A DNA stretch of 64,000 bases from Littorina saxatilis (taxonomy: Eukaryota; Mollusca; Gastropoda; Littorinimorpha; Littorinidae). The translations under genes and the position numbers were made by a program. Position 1 is the stretch's first letter; each line of letters begins with the position of its first letter. The stretch covers positions 18,279,134 to 18,343,133 of the forward strand of contig NC_090254.1 in the NCBI RefSeq assembly GCF_037325665.1, given 5' to 3'. Below, one piece after another: positions 1 through 12,267 of the stretch. A model generated the notes under the pieces. The model ran no database searches. It was not told the DNA's origin and worked only from the letters and a program-made list of their open reading frames with translations.

Positions 1-236
1 AGTTCTCGTGTAAGCAAATAATGGGTAGAGAGACAATAGTATACATATAATTTATTTTATCTTTTTTTTTGGCGCGGACAATTTTTTATTTTCGCTGAAA
101 CGTCATTTCCGCGGACAATTCCCATGCCTGGGACATGCCAGGTGGTCCACCTGGGGCACACTTTGGTGCCCCCCCCCCCCCCCCCCCCCAACACCCTGTC
201 AAATATGTCTAGTATGAGCACTCACAGCCTGCAGGT

Positions 237-549
237 TTGTTTGTTTGTTTGCTTAACGCCCAGCCGACCACGAAGGGCCATATCAGGGCGGTGCTGCTTT
301 GATTTACAACGTGCGCCACACACAAGACAGAAGTCGCAGCACAGGCTTCATGTCTCACCCAGTCACATTATTCTGACACCGGACCAACCAGTCCTAGCAC
401 TAACCCCATAATGCCAGACGCCAGGCGGAGCAGCCACTAGATTGCCAATTTTAAAGTCTTAGGTACCTAGGTATGACCCGGCCGGGGTTCGAACCCACGA
501 CCTCCCGATCACGGGGCGGACGCCTTACCACTAGGCCAACCGTGCCAGT
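237..549 (-). repeat. tRNA-derived SINE (family A)
   Basis: Read on the minus strand it has a tRNA-like head with an A box (TGGCCTAGTGGTAAGGCG) and a B box (GGGTTCGAACCCC), then a unique body, and ends in (AAAC)n. It is flanked by the 12-bp duplication CAGCCTGCAGGT (225-236, 550-561). A second copy lies at 5.0 kb. Confidence 0.85.
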
Positions 550-1543
550 CAGCCTGCAGGTAAAATTGCATGAAAATGGCACTGCTATTTCCCTTTCATG
601 TTCATACACTTTCGATTGTTGGTGCATGTGTTGCCACTGTGGGTATTCTGCATTCTTGTTGTGTATGCATGTTAGAGAGAGACAGCCAGACAGAAAGAGA
701 GAGAGAGAGGTTCAAACAACAAGGATTCGCAAGCTTCTTTGCATTTTTTTAATTATTTGTTTGTTTTTTCATCACTGTCAGCTCACCATTTCTAATACAT
801 CTTGTCACTGTTTAAAAATAACAAAACCTCTTCATAGAACAACAGTTTTAATTGGCATTTATTCCAGGCCTGAAAATGTCACTATTGGGTGAGGAAGTAG
901 CTCCGTTTTTAATTTTACATCTATCCTCCGATCAACCCTACCCCCTTCCCCACCACTCATTTGTCCCCGCCCCTCCTTTAAAAGATCCGTAAACAAACTA
1001 GCTAACCAGCAAACAGATGTACATTAACCATGAGCACAAAAATTCTTAACACAATTTCAGGTTAAAAGAGGCAAATTTTACGAAAATTATGCAAATTAAA
1101 TTTGCTCCAGTGTCAGCAGAACATGACACCACGATCTGAGCATAGCTTTAGTACACAATGTACATCACTCAGTCTGATAGTTTGGTCTTGCAGATCTCCT
1201 TAAACGTTTTTAACCTTTGTAAATACCAGGCCGTACAGTCTAATTTTATGGGGCCAAAAATCTACGACCATACATATGAAGAGGTCTCTGATTTAAATGG
1301 TGATGTGCACACCACCCGTCACGTAATAGCTGAAGTCGGCTCCTGTGACGAAATCCCCACGAACTACACGCAGTGGGCATCCAGATCCAGATCTCAGTTC
1401 GGCACTCCACAGTGGCACGTACAGCGTAACAGCCTCTGACTTGGTACTGCTGTTCCAACTACCTCCCTCACAGAAATATATCTCCCGAGGAGAACAACTG
1501 TTCGTTATTTCACACCACCCCTTTTCTTCTCTTGTGCAGTGTG

Positions 1544-4500
1544 TCACATCTCTCCACACTGAGAAATGACAATAGGTATTTTGGGTTTGTTGTTGGGTCC
1601 AGTGGGAACATTTTCAATTTTTCTCAACACAAGGAGGCCGTCTATGACTCGACCTGCACACACACACAAAAAAGAATGAAGTCCATCAATTAATCTATTC
1701 ATATTGATAACAGCTAGAACACTACAATTCAATTATATTTCACAGAATTCATTCTGTAAAAAAAATCCATGCTCCAGGAGTCTGATGCAAAATTGCAGCA
1801 GGAAAATTGGTTCAAATTTCATGACAGAACACTGTCGTTTAATTTTTTTTAATCTAATTTACACAGGTCTTATTTCAAGCAATACCTCTTATCAATCTCC
1901 TAAAGAAAAAGAAGAGCAAGCGTACAACAGACCTGTTTACCCCCCCACATGAAAATCAGGAATGCAACTGTTACTTTTCCGTAATTTGAGGCATCTTTGA
2001 GTAATCTTTTTTATCAACCATAAACCAGCTCGAAAATGATTAAAAGACACGTTAATTCGCGCACTACCATGCAAAACAAGTACAAAATTGATAACCATGT
2101 TTAACAGTATTGTACTACACACACAGAAGCTCGATCACACACACCACAAACACACAACACAAGACACCTGATACATATGCAAGTTAACAAAGACAAGTTT
2201 ACTTTATCTAAAAAAAAAATTAAAAATAACAGTATTCAGGGGCGGAGCAAGAGAGCTAGAGGGGGGGGGGGGGGGGGGACAACCTGGGGTCCAGGGGTTG
2301 GGGGGTCTGGCTGAAGAATTTTAGCTATTTTATTAACAATTTGTGGCTTATCCTTGATTTTAAACATAAACTGGTGTCAGCATCCACTCGTTATTTCTTT
2401 TAAAGTTAGTATGAAATAATGGCAATTTATCTTCATTGATATCTGCTTCCGACAAAAACAAAAATTTCACAGACAGAAAATGTTTTGTTTTTTTCCCACA
2501 GACTGAATTTTTGTGTTTTTTGTTGCTTTTTTGACAGCAAGGGGGGGGGTGTCCGGAACCCCTGTATCATCCCCCCCCACCCCCGTACTTCGCCCTTGGA
2601 CTATTTACAGTCAAGATGCATGTGAACAAAACCACCTTACATTCTGTCACATCAGACATCCTGCATTAATAGTCATAATAACTCGATCTCTTCAGAAGCT
2701 ACCTTTAATTTTAGAGGACCGATTCGTTTATTTCCTTTAAACATTTTGTTGTAAGTTTTTCGATTCAAAGAACTGTGATCTTTGCTATATTGGAGAAATA
2801 TTAATGGAGATCAGTTTTAGACTCAGAAAGACTTGAATTTCGGCAACAGCACAAGTCACTGAAGAGCGCGACCATAGACCTACATCTATGTCTCTGGCGT
2901 GACTGACCGTAGTGAGAGATCGGTTCGCAGGTCCGGGAGATTCTGTGGAAGTAGAGACCTAAATCAAATAAACTCGATGCGAAGCAGGCTCATGTTTTGC
3001 CAAACATAATTTCGTGTTTTTGTTTGTTTCCATGTTCATTTGTGTACTGCATTTTGTTAAAACTAATGCTGCGTCTAGCCTCGCTAACTGACTAGCTTTG
3101 TTGTTGCACTGATCTCAAGTCGATCACCAAAATGAATGTGGTTCGCTCTTCTTAAACTTCACCAGACACCGCCACTTGACTTAATAGTTTTGCCGATATT
3201 CCTGTACAACTTTCGCTTTTTTGGTTGGCATTTCGTCCCCACAGAGATCGGCCCAAAATTACCCTTCGGACCAACTGTCGATCTCAAAACCGCGGAATCC
3301 GACAAATACCTTGCTGTACACATGCGCAGAAAAGGCTGTTTCGGTCAGCCTTGAAATCACAGTCCTGGTGACTACCACAATTTCGACTTCGAATTTTCAC
3401 CCACGAAAAAGATTCTCTCGACCGCAATTTCCGGAATTTTCGGTAGATTTCCGTAATACCGGAATTTAGACCCCAAATCCGTAATAATTCCGGACAATCC
3501 GGGAGGGTAAACAGGTCTGGAACAAACACACGCAAAAATGAATCAAACTGCGTACCCACACAATCACATGCAAACCCTTGGTGATTCATCTCCAACAGAA
3601 CAAACAGACAACACATAAAAAGACATCAGCAATCACAATGGACAATGTTCTGAAATAACTCTGTCAAGTTTCTACAGGCTGTGGAAGAGTTGCTGTCCCT
3701 TGGCATCACTTCAAGTGACACTGAAGGCCAATCATTATCACTAGTGAGGCACTTATCTCTGCATGTGGTTGGCGATTGATCTGCACTGTCCGCTCAATAT
3801 ATTGCTCTTTTCATCTGAAAGTATGCACATCAGAGTTGAAAATCAGCATTGCCAAAGTGATCGCGTACCTCAGTGCACAGATCGTGAGACCACGTGTGGA
3901 GACTACCCGCTAGTTAATGATTGACCTACAATGTCACGTGCTTGCTTCAATGTTTCAAAGGAAAAGCAACTCTTCCATAACCCATAAAACCAGAAAGAGT
4001 TATTTGACCTGCAGAAATGATGCCTCATAGTCATACTAATTCTGGACGTTGCCAAACCAGAAAGCGCAAAACACATCCCTACCAAAGACAACATGCTTGT
4101 CATCCAAGAAGTCGCACTTTGCGCATGTGATGAAGAACTGGCAACCGTTGGTGTCTTTGCCACTGTTAGCCTGAAAAAGAAATAAAAGAAGTCCACTGTT
4201 AAGCATAATAGTACCAGCTATCGGCAGGACATGTTACAATATTATTCTGAGGCAGATTTTCCCTGATAGGCCAGGCGTCAGTCGATCATCAGTCACGAAC
4301 ATTAAAATTCCAAATGAAATGCCTTATCTTTCTGGGTGGACTGGGTGGCCGAGTGGTAACGCACTTGCGCTCGGAAGCGAGAGGTTGCGTGTTTGACCCT
4401 GGGTCAGGCCGCAATTTTCTCCCCCCTTTCCTAACCTAGGTGGTGGGTTCAAGTGCTAGTCTTTCGGATGAGACGAAAAACCGAGGTCCCTTCGTGTACA

Positions 4501-6547
4501 CTACATTGGGGTGTGCACGTTAAAGATCCCACGATTGACAAAAGGGTCTTTCCTGGCAAAATTGTATAGGCATAGATAAAAATGTCCACCAAATACCCGT
4601 TTGACTTGGAATAAAGGTCGTGAAAGGTGAATGCTCGCCTAATAGGCTACTGAGCTTTACTGGCCGATGTGAATGCGTTATATATTGTGTGTAAAAAATG
4701 TCTGTTTGTCTGTCTGTCTGTACAAAATTCCATTTCAAACGGCAGAAATTAATATGTAAGCGCCTAGGGCTATATCTAGATTAGGCGCATAAAAATGATC
4801 ACAATAATAATAATAATAATAATAATCTTTCTCACTGAGAGTCCGTCAAGCGATCCATCAATAATTTTCTGATGTGCGAGTCACAAATAGTACAGACTGA
4901 CCCATTGGAGAAACAAAATAGAGAAAAATTTTTAAAGTACATGCTGCTTTGTTGATGAATTTATCAAGGACATATTCTGTGTTAATTCTGATCTACAAAT
5001 GTCACTGCTATGTGAAGACCGGCACGGTTGGCCTAGTGGTAAGGCGTCCGCCCCGTGAGCGGGAGGTCGTGGGTTCGAACCATACCTAAGACTTTAAAAT
5101 TGGCAATCTAGTGGTTGCTCCACCTCGCGGCCTGGCGTCTGGCATTATGGGGTTAGTGCCAGGACTGGTTGGTCCGGTGTCAGAATAATGTGACTGGGTG
5201 AGACATGAAGCCTGTGCTGCGATTTCTGTCTTGTGTGTGGCGCACGTTATATGTCAAAGCAGCACTGCCCTGATATGGCCCTTCGTGGTCGGCTGGGTGT
5301 TAAGCAAACAAACAAACAAACTGCTATGTGAAGAAAGCACTGTGAGAGGCACTTTTACGAATCCTCACAAGTTACCCCACCTTACATGCACCTGAATGCA
5401 AGTCCAAATTGACATATGACTTGCAAAATGAATACAACAGCTATGACAACAAGTAAAAAGTTATCAATGTACACATTACTGGAACATTTGTTTAACACTA
5501 ACTGTAATTAAATGTAATGGAATAAAACAGAAAGTTAACCTTCTCTTAATTTTGAAGTTTACAAAAAAAAACTCTGCACTGACATTACATGTATTTTAGA
5601 AAAATATATGTATTACATAAATTTGAGGATAAAAGTCGCTTGTTCATTTCAATGCTTGTTATTCTCTCAGGTGCCAGGAGACTAGTTCCGAATAACTCTC
5701 ACTTACTCTAATGTCATATACATTTAGAGTGGTTACTTCCCTTTGTTTCTCAGATAACATATATTTGTCTTCAGGATGAAACCTGATAAAGTTCAAAGCT
5801 GATAGAGATTGTTTTAACGGCTTTATGAAATTTTGCAAGCACACACACATCCAAGGGGGACATAACACGTACCCAGTCTGGTTTCATCTTTGACTAGCCT
5901 TGATAGTGCAGCCTGATCTCCAGACAGGTCCTCACTAGTCATTCCATGAGTATTGCAACCTAGTCTGATATATGTGTGTTATTCTCCAGAGCTATGTACC
6001 ATTTTGTGACATGCATTTTAAGTCCTTTAAATGATTATAATGTATATTAACTGGCAAGTAGAATGTATTCTCTTTACTTTTTTCAGGAATACTCCAGTTA
6101 AATATTAATACAGACAGGCCAAGGATATCATATATGGAACCTATATTAATTACTGAAATCAATTTGTATCGTTAGTCTCAGATAAGTAAAGAAATTTCAA
6201 CTTCGTAACATGGTTTTCACTGGTATACAGCTCTGGAGAATAACCCTTATTACAACTCACCATGCTTAGAATTCCGGGGCCAGTGTGCTTTTTCCTGAAA
6301 TTCTCATCTGCAAATGGCCGTCCACCGTACGTGCTGGTCAATCCTGTGCCATCACCCTGCACAATAAATGTCAGTTTGAAACACAGACCATTAACAGAAA
6401 AGTTGGTACAGTGGAACCCCCCTTTAAAGACCTCCAAAAATGTGAGAAAATCAGGTCAAGGAGGGAGTCTTAAAATGGGGGTAAATTTACAGAGGATATG
6501 AACAGATAGTCTGAGAAAACAAGAACTTAAAAAGGAGAAAGTCTTCA

Positions 6548-6584
<37 letters not shown>

Positions 6585-8967
6585 GTGTGTGTGAGGGATT
6601 AAAAAAGGGGGTTCCTTTGTTTCATGAATTCAGCTGTGTATAACAGTCAAACTCAAAGAATGTGTTTGAAAAGTGTTGTCAGTTTTATTTGATGATCACT
6701 ATTTTATAAATAAAAGTCGGAATTTCTCCCCATTACATCAGTATCACACAATCTTTTGCTCTTTCTTTAAAACAAATACAGTCCTTTAACTGAAAAGGGA
6801 ACATTTCAAGCTTAACACTATTGTGACTAGCACTGCCACGGCGTTTACGTCCTGCCTGCCCAAGCTTGCCACCAAGAAACTTCCCAAAAATCAGTAACTG
6901 TAAAGAAATCTGTCTAGCAAGCTTGAATTAAGTCCAATCACCACCAAATTTTGTGTACTAATTCAAAAATGGATGCCCAGTTCAGTCGTGCTATTTATAA
7001 GTTTGTCACGCGATTTGTTTTAGCAAAGGGGGGTGAAAGGGGGATAATTTGTGTTTTTTAACGTTTTTTTGTGTGTGTTTTATTTTCTACTGCTTTTTTT
7101 AAAAGTTATTTTTTAACAGAAAGTATTATAAATAATGTTATAACCAAACAAGGTGTAAAACCTATGAATTAGCTGAAATATTGTTAACATTGTACACAGA
7201 AATAAGGAGACAGTACAAAGAAAAAAACAAGCAAATCACGCATTCACTCACAGCATCCTGACTCAAATGAAACAAAACTGTAGATCTAACACTCACCAAA
7301 TGATGTCTAGGTAATCCATATTGAATATAAGTCACATTTTCACAACAAAGTACCAACTGTACACCTATGAACAATTCCAAAAGGATTTGAAGGCTCCAGC
7401 CATCCATTGTTATCAGTGCTGCCACGCCCCCATAGCTCCTGCACGATTCCGAGATACATGTTCGTCTAGCAGTATCACCGCCAACCACGTGTAGTTTGCC
7501 GACTCGTACTAGCAACAACGGGACTGTTTCTTCCTCACTTTCACTGCTTGTATCGCTTTCGTGAGGCGAAAACGATACGTCCGAATCATGCTCTACTGGA
7601 TCCTCTAGGTCCAACATCCGGAGAATCTCCTCCCGAGACAAGGCTCGCCTTTGATTCATTTTTTTTCCTCAAAAACGCACACAAATCAGGCGGATTTGCA
7701 AATGGCAGAAGGGGACGCCAAGTGTATCAAGGGAAACAACTCAATTTATTTGCAAGCTTCAAAAACCGGGAAGCAATCACGAGTCGTGTACCCTCTATGG
7801 CTGGTACTGAAAAATGCGCGTCCCGTCCATGGGCGTGTCAGCGCTGGTACTGATTTATCAGTGTCCCTTCGCGAAAGTGTTAAACATGTAAAGATAATTC
7901 CATTTAACCCCTTCACTGCCACAGTGGTAGTAGCTTATCCGAACGGTCTATGGGAAAGAACTGTGTTTAGAACCCCTACAAGTACTTGGACAGTGGTTAC
8001 CTCCCATTTAGTTTTCAGAAATGTCCTGAAATGTTGTTGACACAAATCCCACGTATGAGATACGGTTATGGGCGTACGATAAACAGAAAATGACCACGTA
8101 TTACATACGGGGTGGGCAGTGAAGGGGTTAACTTGGGATTCAATACATTGTGTACTTACATTCACAAAATCTCCTCCTTGCACCATGAAGTCTTTGATAA
8201 CCCTGAGGCAAACAACACAAACAGGGTATACAACAGTAACAACAGGGTTTGGAGATAAAGTTCTCCACTGTTATTTCATTTTGACCTATGACTATGAGCC
8301 TTTTTAATCAATCTGCTCATGCATCTGTCTAATTCTCTGTCCACTCACCTCTCTGTAGAGTATATGTGTGCCAGTGCCACTTTTTGTGTGCCTGTGGGTG
8401 TGCCTGTGTGTGTGTCTTTGCTGTGTGCCTCAGTGAGCGCATGTGTCTGCCTCTGTGTGTGTTTGTCTTTCTTTCTGCTCCTCATCCCCATCAAAAATGT
8501 AAGCTAAGACAACTTCATAAGCGTACATATTTTCAACGTCACACAAGCAATGGCTGATATACAATGCACTGTAAGTTTGCAGTCTCAATTTATGTTTTCT
8601 TACCTGTGAAACAAGCACCCTTTGTAACCAACTGGCACTCCATCTTTTCTGTACTCTCCCGTGCAAAACTGTCTGTAGGGACAACAATCATAAAATTACA
8701 CTCGGTGGGTATGCTGCAGCAAATATATTATAGATCTTCACTTATTTGTTTTTCACTTTCATTGTTTCAAGCAGCTTTCACACAAACATACTTTAGTTTA
8801 ACACACACACAATGTATAACAATACATCTATGGATCCATTCTAAGCATAACAGAAGCTATTTTGAAAAGGACTTTAACTAACATTGACAGATAGGTACTG
8901 GTAATATTTAAATTATCCAGTAAAACTTACAATGAATCACAATTCCAATGCATACAGAGAGAGAGAT

Positions 8968-9050
<83 letters not shown>

Positions 9051-9667
9051 CAAACAAGCCTAGATCTGATATAAATAATACACACAGTGACAAACAGATC
9101 GAGAGATGCAGAGCTAGAGAAAATGAGGCAGACACTCAGACAGACATATTGACATCTAATCTGCAGTGCGGCTGCAGAATATTTTTTATTTCCTTACCTG
9201 AAATTCTCTGCTGTTTTGGGGACCAAATGGGTAAAAAGCTCAAATTTGATTCGACCCACCTCCTGAAAAAGCAAGAAAAGAAATCAAACATGTTTAAGCA
9301 CAAATCAGTCAGTTTATAAAGTAATAAACTCGGGTTATGTTGGACTTTAGCGATGTGCGCTAAAGTTCAACATTAACTAAATTCGTTGAACTCATTCATA
9401 CTAATATAAATTTTCATATTATTTACAGAATCACCCATTTAAAAATAATCAGTCTCTCACTCTCTGCACCTGCAGTAAATGAGTAATTTCTAGTTGAAAT
9501 TGAAAACGTACAGAAGGCTACCAGTAAGTTCGTCACACGGTAGATTCGTCACCGGTCCCGGTAACTTCGCCACAGGTAACTTCGCCACAGTCCGAGCGCG
9601 GCTGTTATGTAATGGTAATACAACCTTGCACCTCCCCCCCCCCTCTCTCTCTCTCTGTTTATTCTGA

Positions 9668-9711
<44 letters not shown>

Positions 9712-10372
9712 CTCTCTCGCTCCCTCTCTCAGACTACAGGCTGTTGAGAACTGCTCAATGAGTAGATCTCGGGTTTTAAAATAACAACGCTCGGACTGTG
9801 CCGTGTCAGTGAAAACTGCTCAGTTGAGAACTGCTCAATGAGTAGATCTCGCGTTTTAAAATAACAACGCTCGGACTGTGCCGTGTCAGTGAAAACTGCT
9901 CAATTGAGAACTCTCTCTGATCTGTCAGTCTCTCTCCCTCTCTCTCTGTCTCTGTGAATCTTGAATCTCTCCCACAAATCAAACATCTGAAAGCATCTCA
10001 AAGTTAGGAAAGTTAATAGTACTGATCAAAAGATCAGATATAGGCCTCGCGGCCTTAGACATCTGCAAATTTATCTTATCTTATTTTATAAGCTCTAAGC
10101 ATAAACAGCTGCCCACCCTGCCGGTAACTTCGTCACCCGTGACGAATTTACCGTGTGACGAACTTACTGGTAGCCGTACAGAAGACGACGAAAGAAAAGC
10201 CGGACAACGTTTGCCGTATACAAACAAACATGTTCTGTGTGTACATATGCTTTTATTGTGAGATAAGGTAAATAACATGTCAGCATTCGTAAAACTGTCA
10301 ACTTACAGTGTTGCCGATGGCAATATCAAAGAAAACAACCGGATTGTTTTGATCTTCCTTCTGCAACGCCAT
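1544..10372 (-). CDS. PPIH: Peptidyl-prolyl cis-trans isomerase H (cyclophilin H), complete, 7 exons
   Basis: Coding exons on the minus strand are 10372-10307, 9262-9198, 8672-8604, 8202-8160, 6356-6261, 4170-4083 and 1653-1544. All introns are GT-AG, phases join without a break, and they give 178 aa (human PPIH has 177). The start [20 protein letters not shown] and the end [11 protein letters not shown] match the family closely. Cyclophilin active-site residues are visible: FHR with Arg67, QGGDF at 75-79 and QFF at 124-126. The Trp of the usual CDWLDGKHVVFG segment is Phe134 here. In other animals PPIH binds the PRPF3/PRPF4 module of the U4/U6.U5 tri-snRNP in the nucleus. The gene lies head-to-head with the MKRN2OS-like gene, and its introns carry most of the mobile elements between 1.7 and 10.3 kb. 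Identity is very secure from full-length similarity; function is inferred from the family. Confidence 0.96.
1928..3519. mobile_element. Putative DNA element bounded by inverted CAGACCTGTTTACCC
   Basis: CAGACCTGTTTACCC at 1928 is matched in inverse orientation at 3505-3519. The interior (1.6 kb, PPIH last intron) has G-rich and C-rich stretches and no coding sequence that I recognise. Target duplications are not clear, so the class is open. Confidence 0.45.
4334..4824 (+). repeat. tRNA-derived SINE (family B)
   Basis: The head CTGGGTGGCCGAGTGGTAAC resembles a Ser/Leu tRNA A box and a weaker B box follows. The body includes GTTAAAGATCCCACGATTG and the tail is (AAT)n. The 8-bp duplication ATCTTTCT flanks it (4326-4333, 4825-4832). 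A reverse copy lies at 49.1-49.5 kb. Confidence 0.8.
5019..5320 (+). repeat. tRNA-derived SINE (family A), second copy
   Basis: Same head and body as the copy at 237-549, in the opposite orientation, with an (AAAC)n tail. An exact 14-bp duplication, CTGCTATGTGAAGA, flanks it (5005-5018, 5321-5334), implying a young insertion. Confidence 0.9.
6409..6620. mobile_element. Mariner-type MITE (CAGTGGAACC family), degraded right end
   Basis: It starts TA-CAGTGGAACCCCCC and continues with the AAGACCTCC and GGAGGGAGTCTTAAA blocks seen in the other family copies. A long poly-G run interrupts it and the right end is diverged, so the end is approximate. Confidence 0.6.
6816..7879 (-). mobile_element. 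Non-autonomous piggyBac-like element
   Basis: A segment of about 1.06 kb is flanked on both sides by TTAA (6812-6815 and 7880-7883), the piggyBac target. Its ends share the short inverted repeat CACTATTG / CACTTTCG. Near its right end it carries the start of a piggyBac-like transposase. No catalytic core is seen. Confidence 0.55.
7162..7659 (-). pseudogene. piggyBac-like transposase N-terminal fragment
   Basis: The frame starts [20 protein letters not shown] and continues with an acidic Ser-rich stretch ([10 protein letters not shown]). This combination is typical of the N-terminus of piggyBac-family transposases. The rest does not resemble the DDD catalytic core, so only the beginning of the gene remains. 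It lies inside a TTAA-bounded element on the same strand, in a PPIH intron. Confidence 0.5.
7908..8127. mobile_element. TTAA-flanked MITE with TIR CCCCTTCACTGCC
   Basis: A 220-bp element starts with CCCCTTCACTGCC, ends with its exact reverse complement and sits between two TTAA copies (7904-7907, 8128-8131). These are the hallmarks of a piggyBac-type MITE. It lies 28 bp beyond the larger piggyBac-like element and just downstream of PPIH exon 4 on the coding strand. Confidence 0.75.
8957..9048. repeat. (GA)n microsatellite
   Basis: About 90 bp of GA repeats with a few interruptions (GATA), in a PPIH intron. Confidence 0.95.
9517..10174. mobile_element. Mutator-like MITE with 10-bp target duplication
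   Basis: A 658-bp element has about 36-bp inverted ends beginning GCTACCAGTAAGTTCGTCAC, with one or two mismatches, and is flanked by CGTACAGAAG on both sides (9507-9516, 10175-10184). A 9-10-bp duplication is typical of MULEs. No transposase. It lies in the first intron of PPIH and contains a tandem duplication and CT-rich tracts. Confidence 0.75.
9743..9902. repeat. Two tandem copies of an 80-bp unit inside the Mutator-like MITE
   Basis: The unit beginning TTGAGAACTGCTCAATGAGT recurs with period 80 and one clear difference (CGGG versus CGCG), followed by a short partial third copy. Confidence 0.8.
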
Positions 10373-11383
10373 GCTTTTGCTTGAGTTGGACCATTCCTAC
10401 CTCCAATGCCCCGCCACACATAAGAACTTGAAAAGGGAGATTATGCTGATGCCCAGGAAAAGCGACTGCTCGAGGTGGAAGTTGTGTATTGTTTGACGAT
10501 TCATTCTATTCATTTCAATGTTAAAAGGGGTTGCCTAATTTTTATATTTAGTAAGTGTACATAAAGCTCCTTCAATGTATGGATTATATCCAACAGACCA
10601 GTGATCACATACATTTCAGTAATAATGACAGGACTATACATGGGAACTGTAACTAAACAAATGAATAAGGTGCGTGTGTGTGTGTAGCCTGTAGGTATGT
10701 GTGTGTGTTGTGTGTGTGTCACAGTGTGTACACACATTCTTCTTCTTGTTGTTATTAGTAGTAGTAGGTACTGGTCAAACATTCCATAAGCCTTGGAGCT
10801 TTTTGAATTTCCCCATTTTGTAGATTTGAAAGTTTCTATAACATTTGTTAAAAATAATGTTTAGTCATCATATTTATTATATCACTTTCGGTTTTTTTTC
10901 CCACATTTAGTGTCATAGCTATTGTGGTATCATTTTCCTTTCCTTGATTCTGTCCTGGAGACCATTGTTTTTACAAAATCTGGTATACCCTGTCTGATTA
11001 TCATGGGATCATTTTACTTTAATATCTCGTTTTGTTATTTAAAGTGTGTTGAGTTCTGCACATGTTTTCCTTAACATCTGTCAGGTATAGAAAACTTGGT
11101 CACTACTCAGTTAGAAATTATGGTTCATGACAAATTATTGTACTTCCAGTCTCCAGACTTTGCCCTATAGCTGCCTTGATCCCACCTCCTCTGTCAGGGA
11201 CAGTATCAGCAAACTTGGTGTGTAATTATAATGTTCTTGTGTGATAGTCCAGGTATTCTGACTAAAACTTCTCCCTAGCTGATACAAAGACACTGTCTCC
11301 ATCTTCTTCTCACCTGCAGCTGAGACAGATCCAGCTCCAAGCCACAGGAATTGTCAATTCAGCAGTGAATTAAATCTACAGTC
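10373..11383. promoter_or_regulatory. Putative shared promoter region between PPIH and the MKRN2OS-like gene
   Basis: About 1 kb separates the two divergent start codons, so both 5' UTRs and promoters probably lie here. I see no TATA box placed convincingly for either gene. The stretch contains a short GT-rich patch near 10,675-10,735 and no recognisable mobile element. The promoter role is inferred from gene orientation alone. Confidence 0.4.
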
Positions 11384-12197
11384 ATGCATAGGCAGCCACC
11401 TACATCTTCCAACTCTCCTCTTTGGCCAGACTTGAAATGCTTCCAGCATTGTGACAGAAACGCCAACATTATGTGCTGCTGTGTTCCCCTCGTGTGTCCT
11501 CTCTGTCGGCAAGACACCAGTGTGACGCCGATGAGAATTCCCCCCTACATCCTCCCGTCTCCCTTCATAGCCTCAAACAAGGCACGGTGCAGCATTGTCC
11601 TGAAGCCAACGCTCGGGGACTTTGTCAGGTAAAAATTCAGGACAAATTACTGCGTAAACCGTACAGTTTACTTTCAAAGCGGTTATGTGTATTTTTCAGC
11701 ACATGTAGAGATATTAATTTTCTTGGTTTGACCTCATTTATTGGAGTTCCTATCATGCAGCCTTGATCATGTACGTTTGTCCGCTATATTTGAATTTTTT
11801 TCCAGCAAGGAAGAAAATCAACCAAACATTTGGCAAGCAGATATATGTACCTGATGTTCATGAGAGATTACGATTTTTGAGTTTGCTTAGAGAAAGATGG
11901 CTATAAAAACAACATTGACATGTACAAAGTTCTTGCTAAAAATAAATTATTTTGCAAAAGCTGTAAAAAACAAACAACTATATGTATGTTTCAGAAATTA
12001 CACTCACACGGCTGACCTCCACATAGGTGTAACAGACTCAAGAGGTAAGCAGTATAGGTGGTGAAAGTTAGATCATTGATTTGACGAGAACACAATATGA
12101 AAGAGAACACGAGGAGAAAAGTATGTTCTTTCTGAGTTTCTCTCTGTGGACAAATAAATACGTACTTGCACACGGGCTTAGACGCACACTAGCGACA

Positions 12198-12267
<70 letters not shown>

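Noticed and set aside
2220-2600. Possible hAT-like MITE starting CAGGGGCGGAGCAAG
   Set aside because: The supposed right end (CGTACTTCGCCCTTGG) matches too weakly and no target duplication was found.
237-5320. Possible tRNA genes from A and B boxes
   Set aside because: The boxes belong to SINE heads with bodies and target duplications; no cloverleaf with proper acceptor stem is evident.
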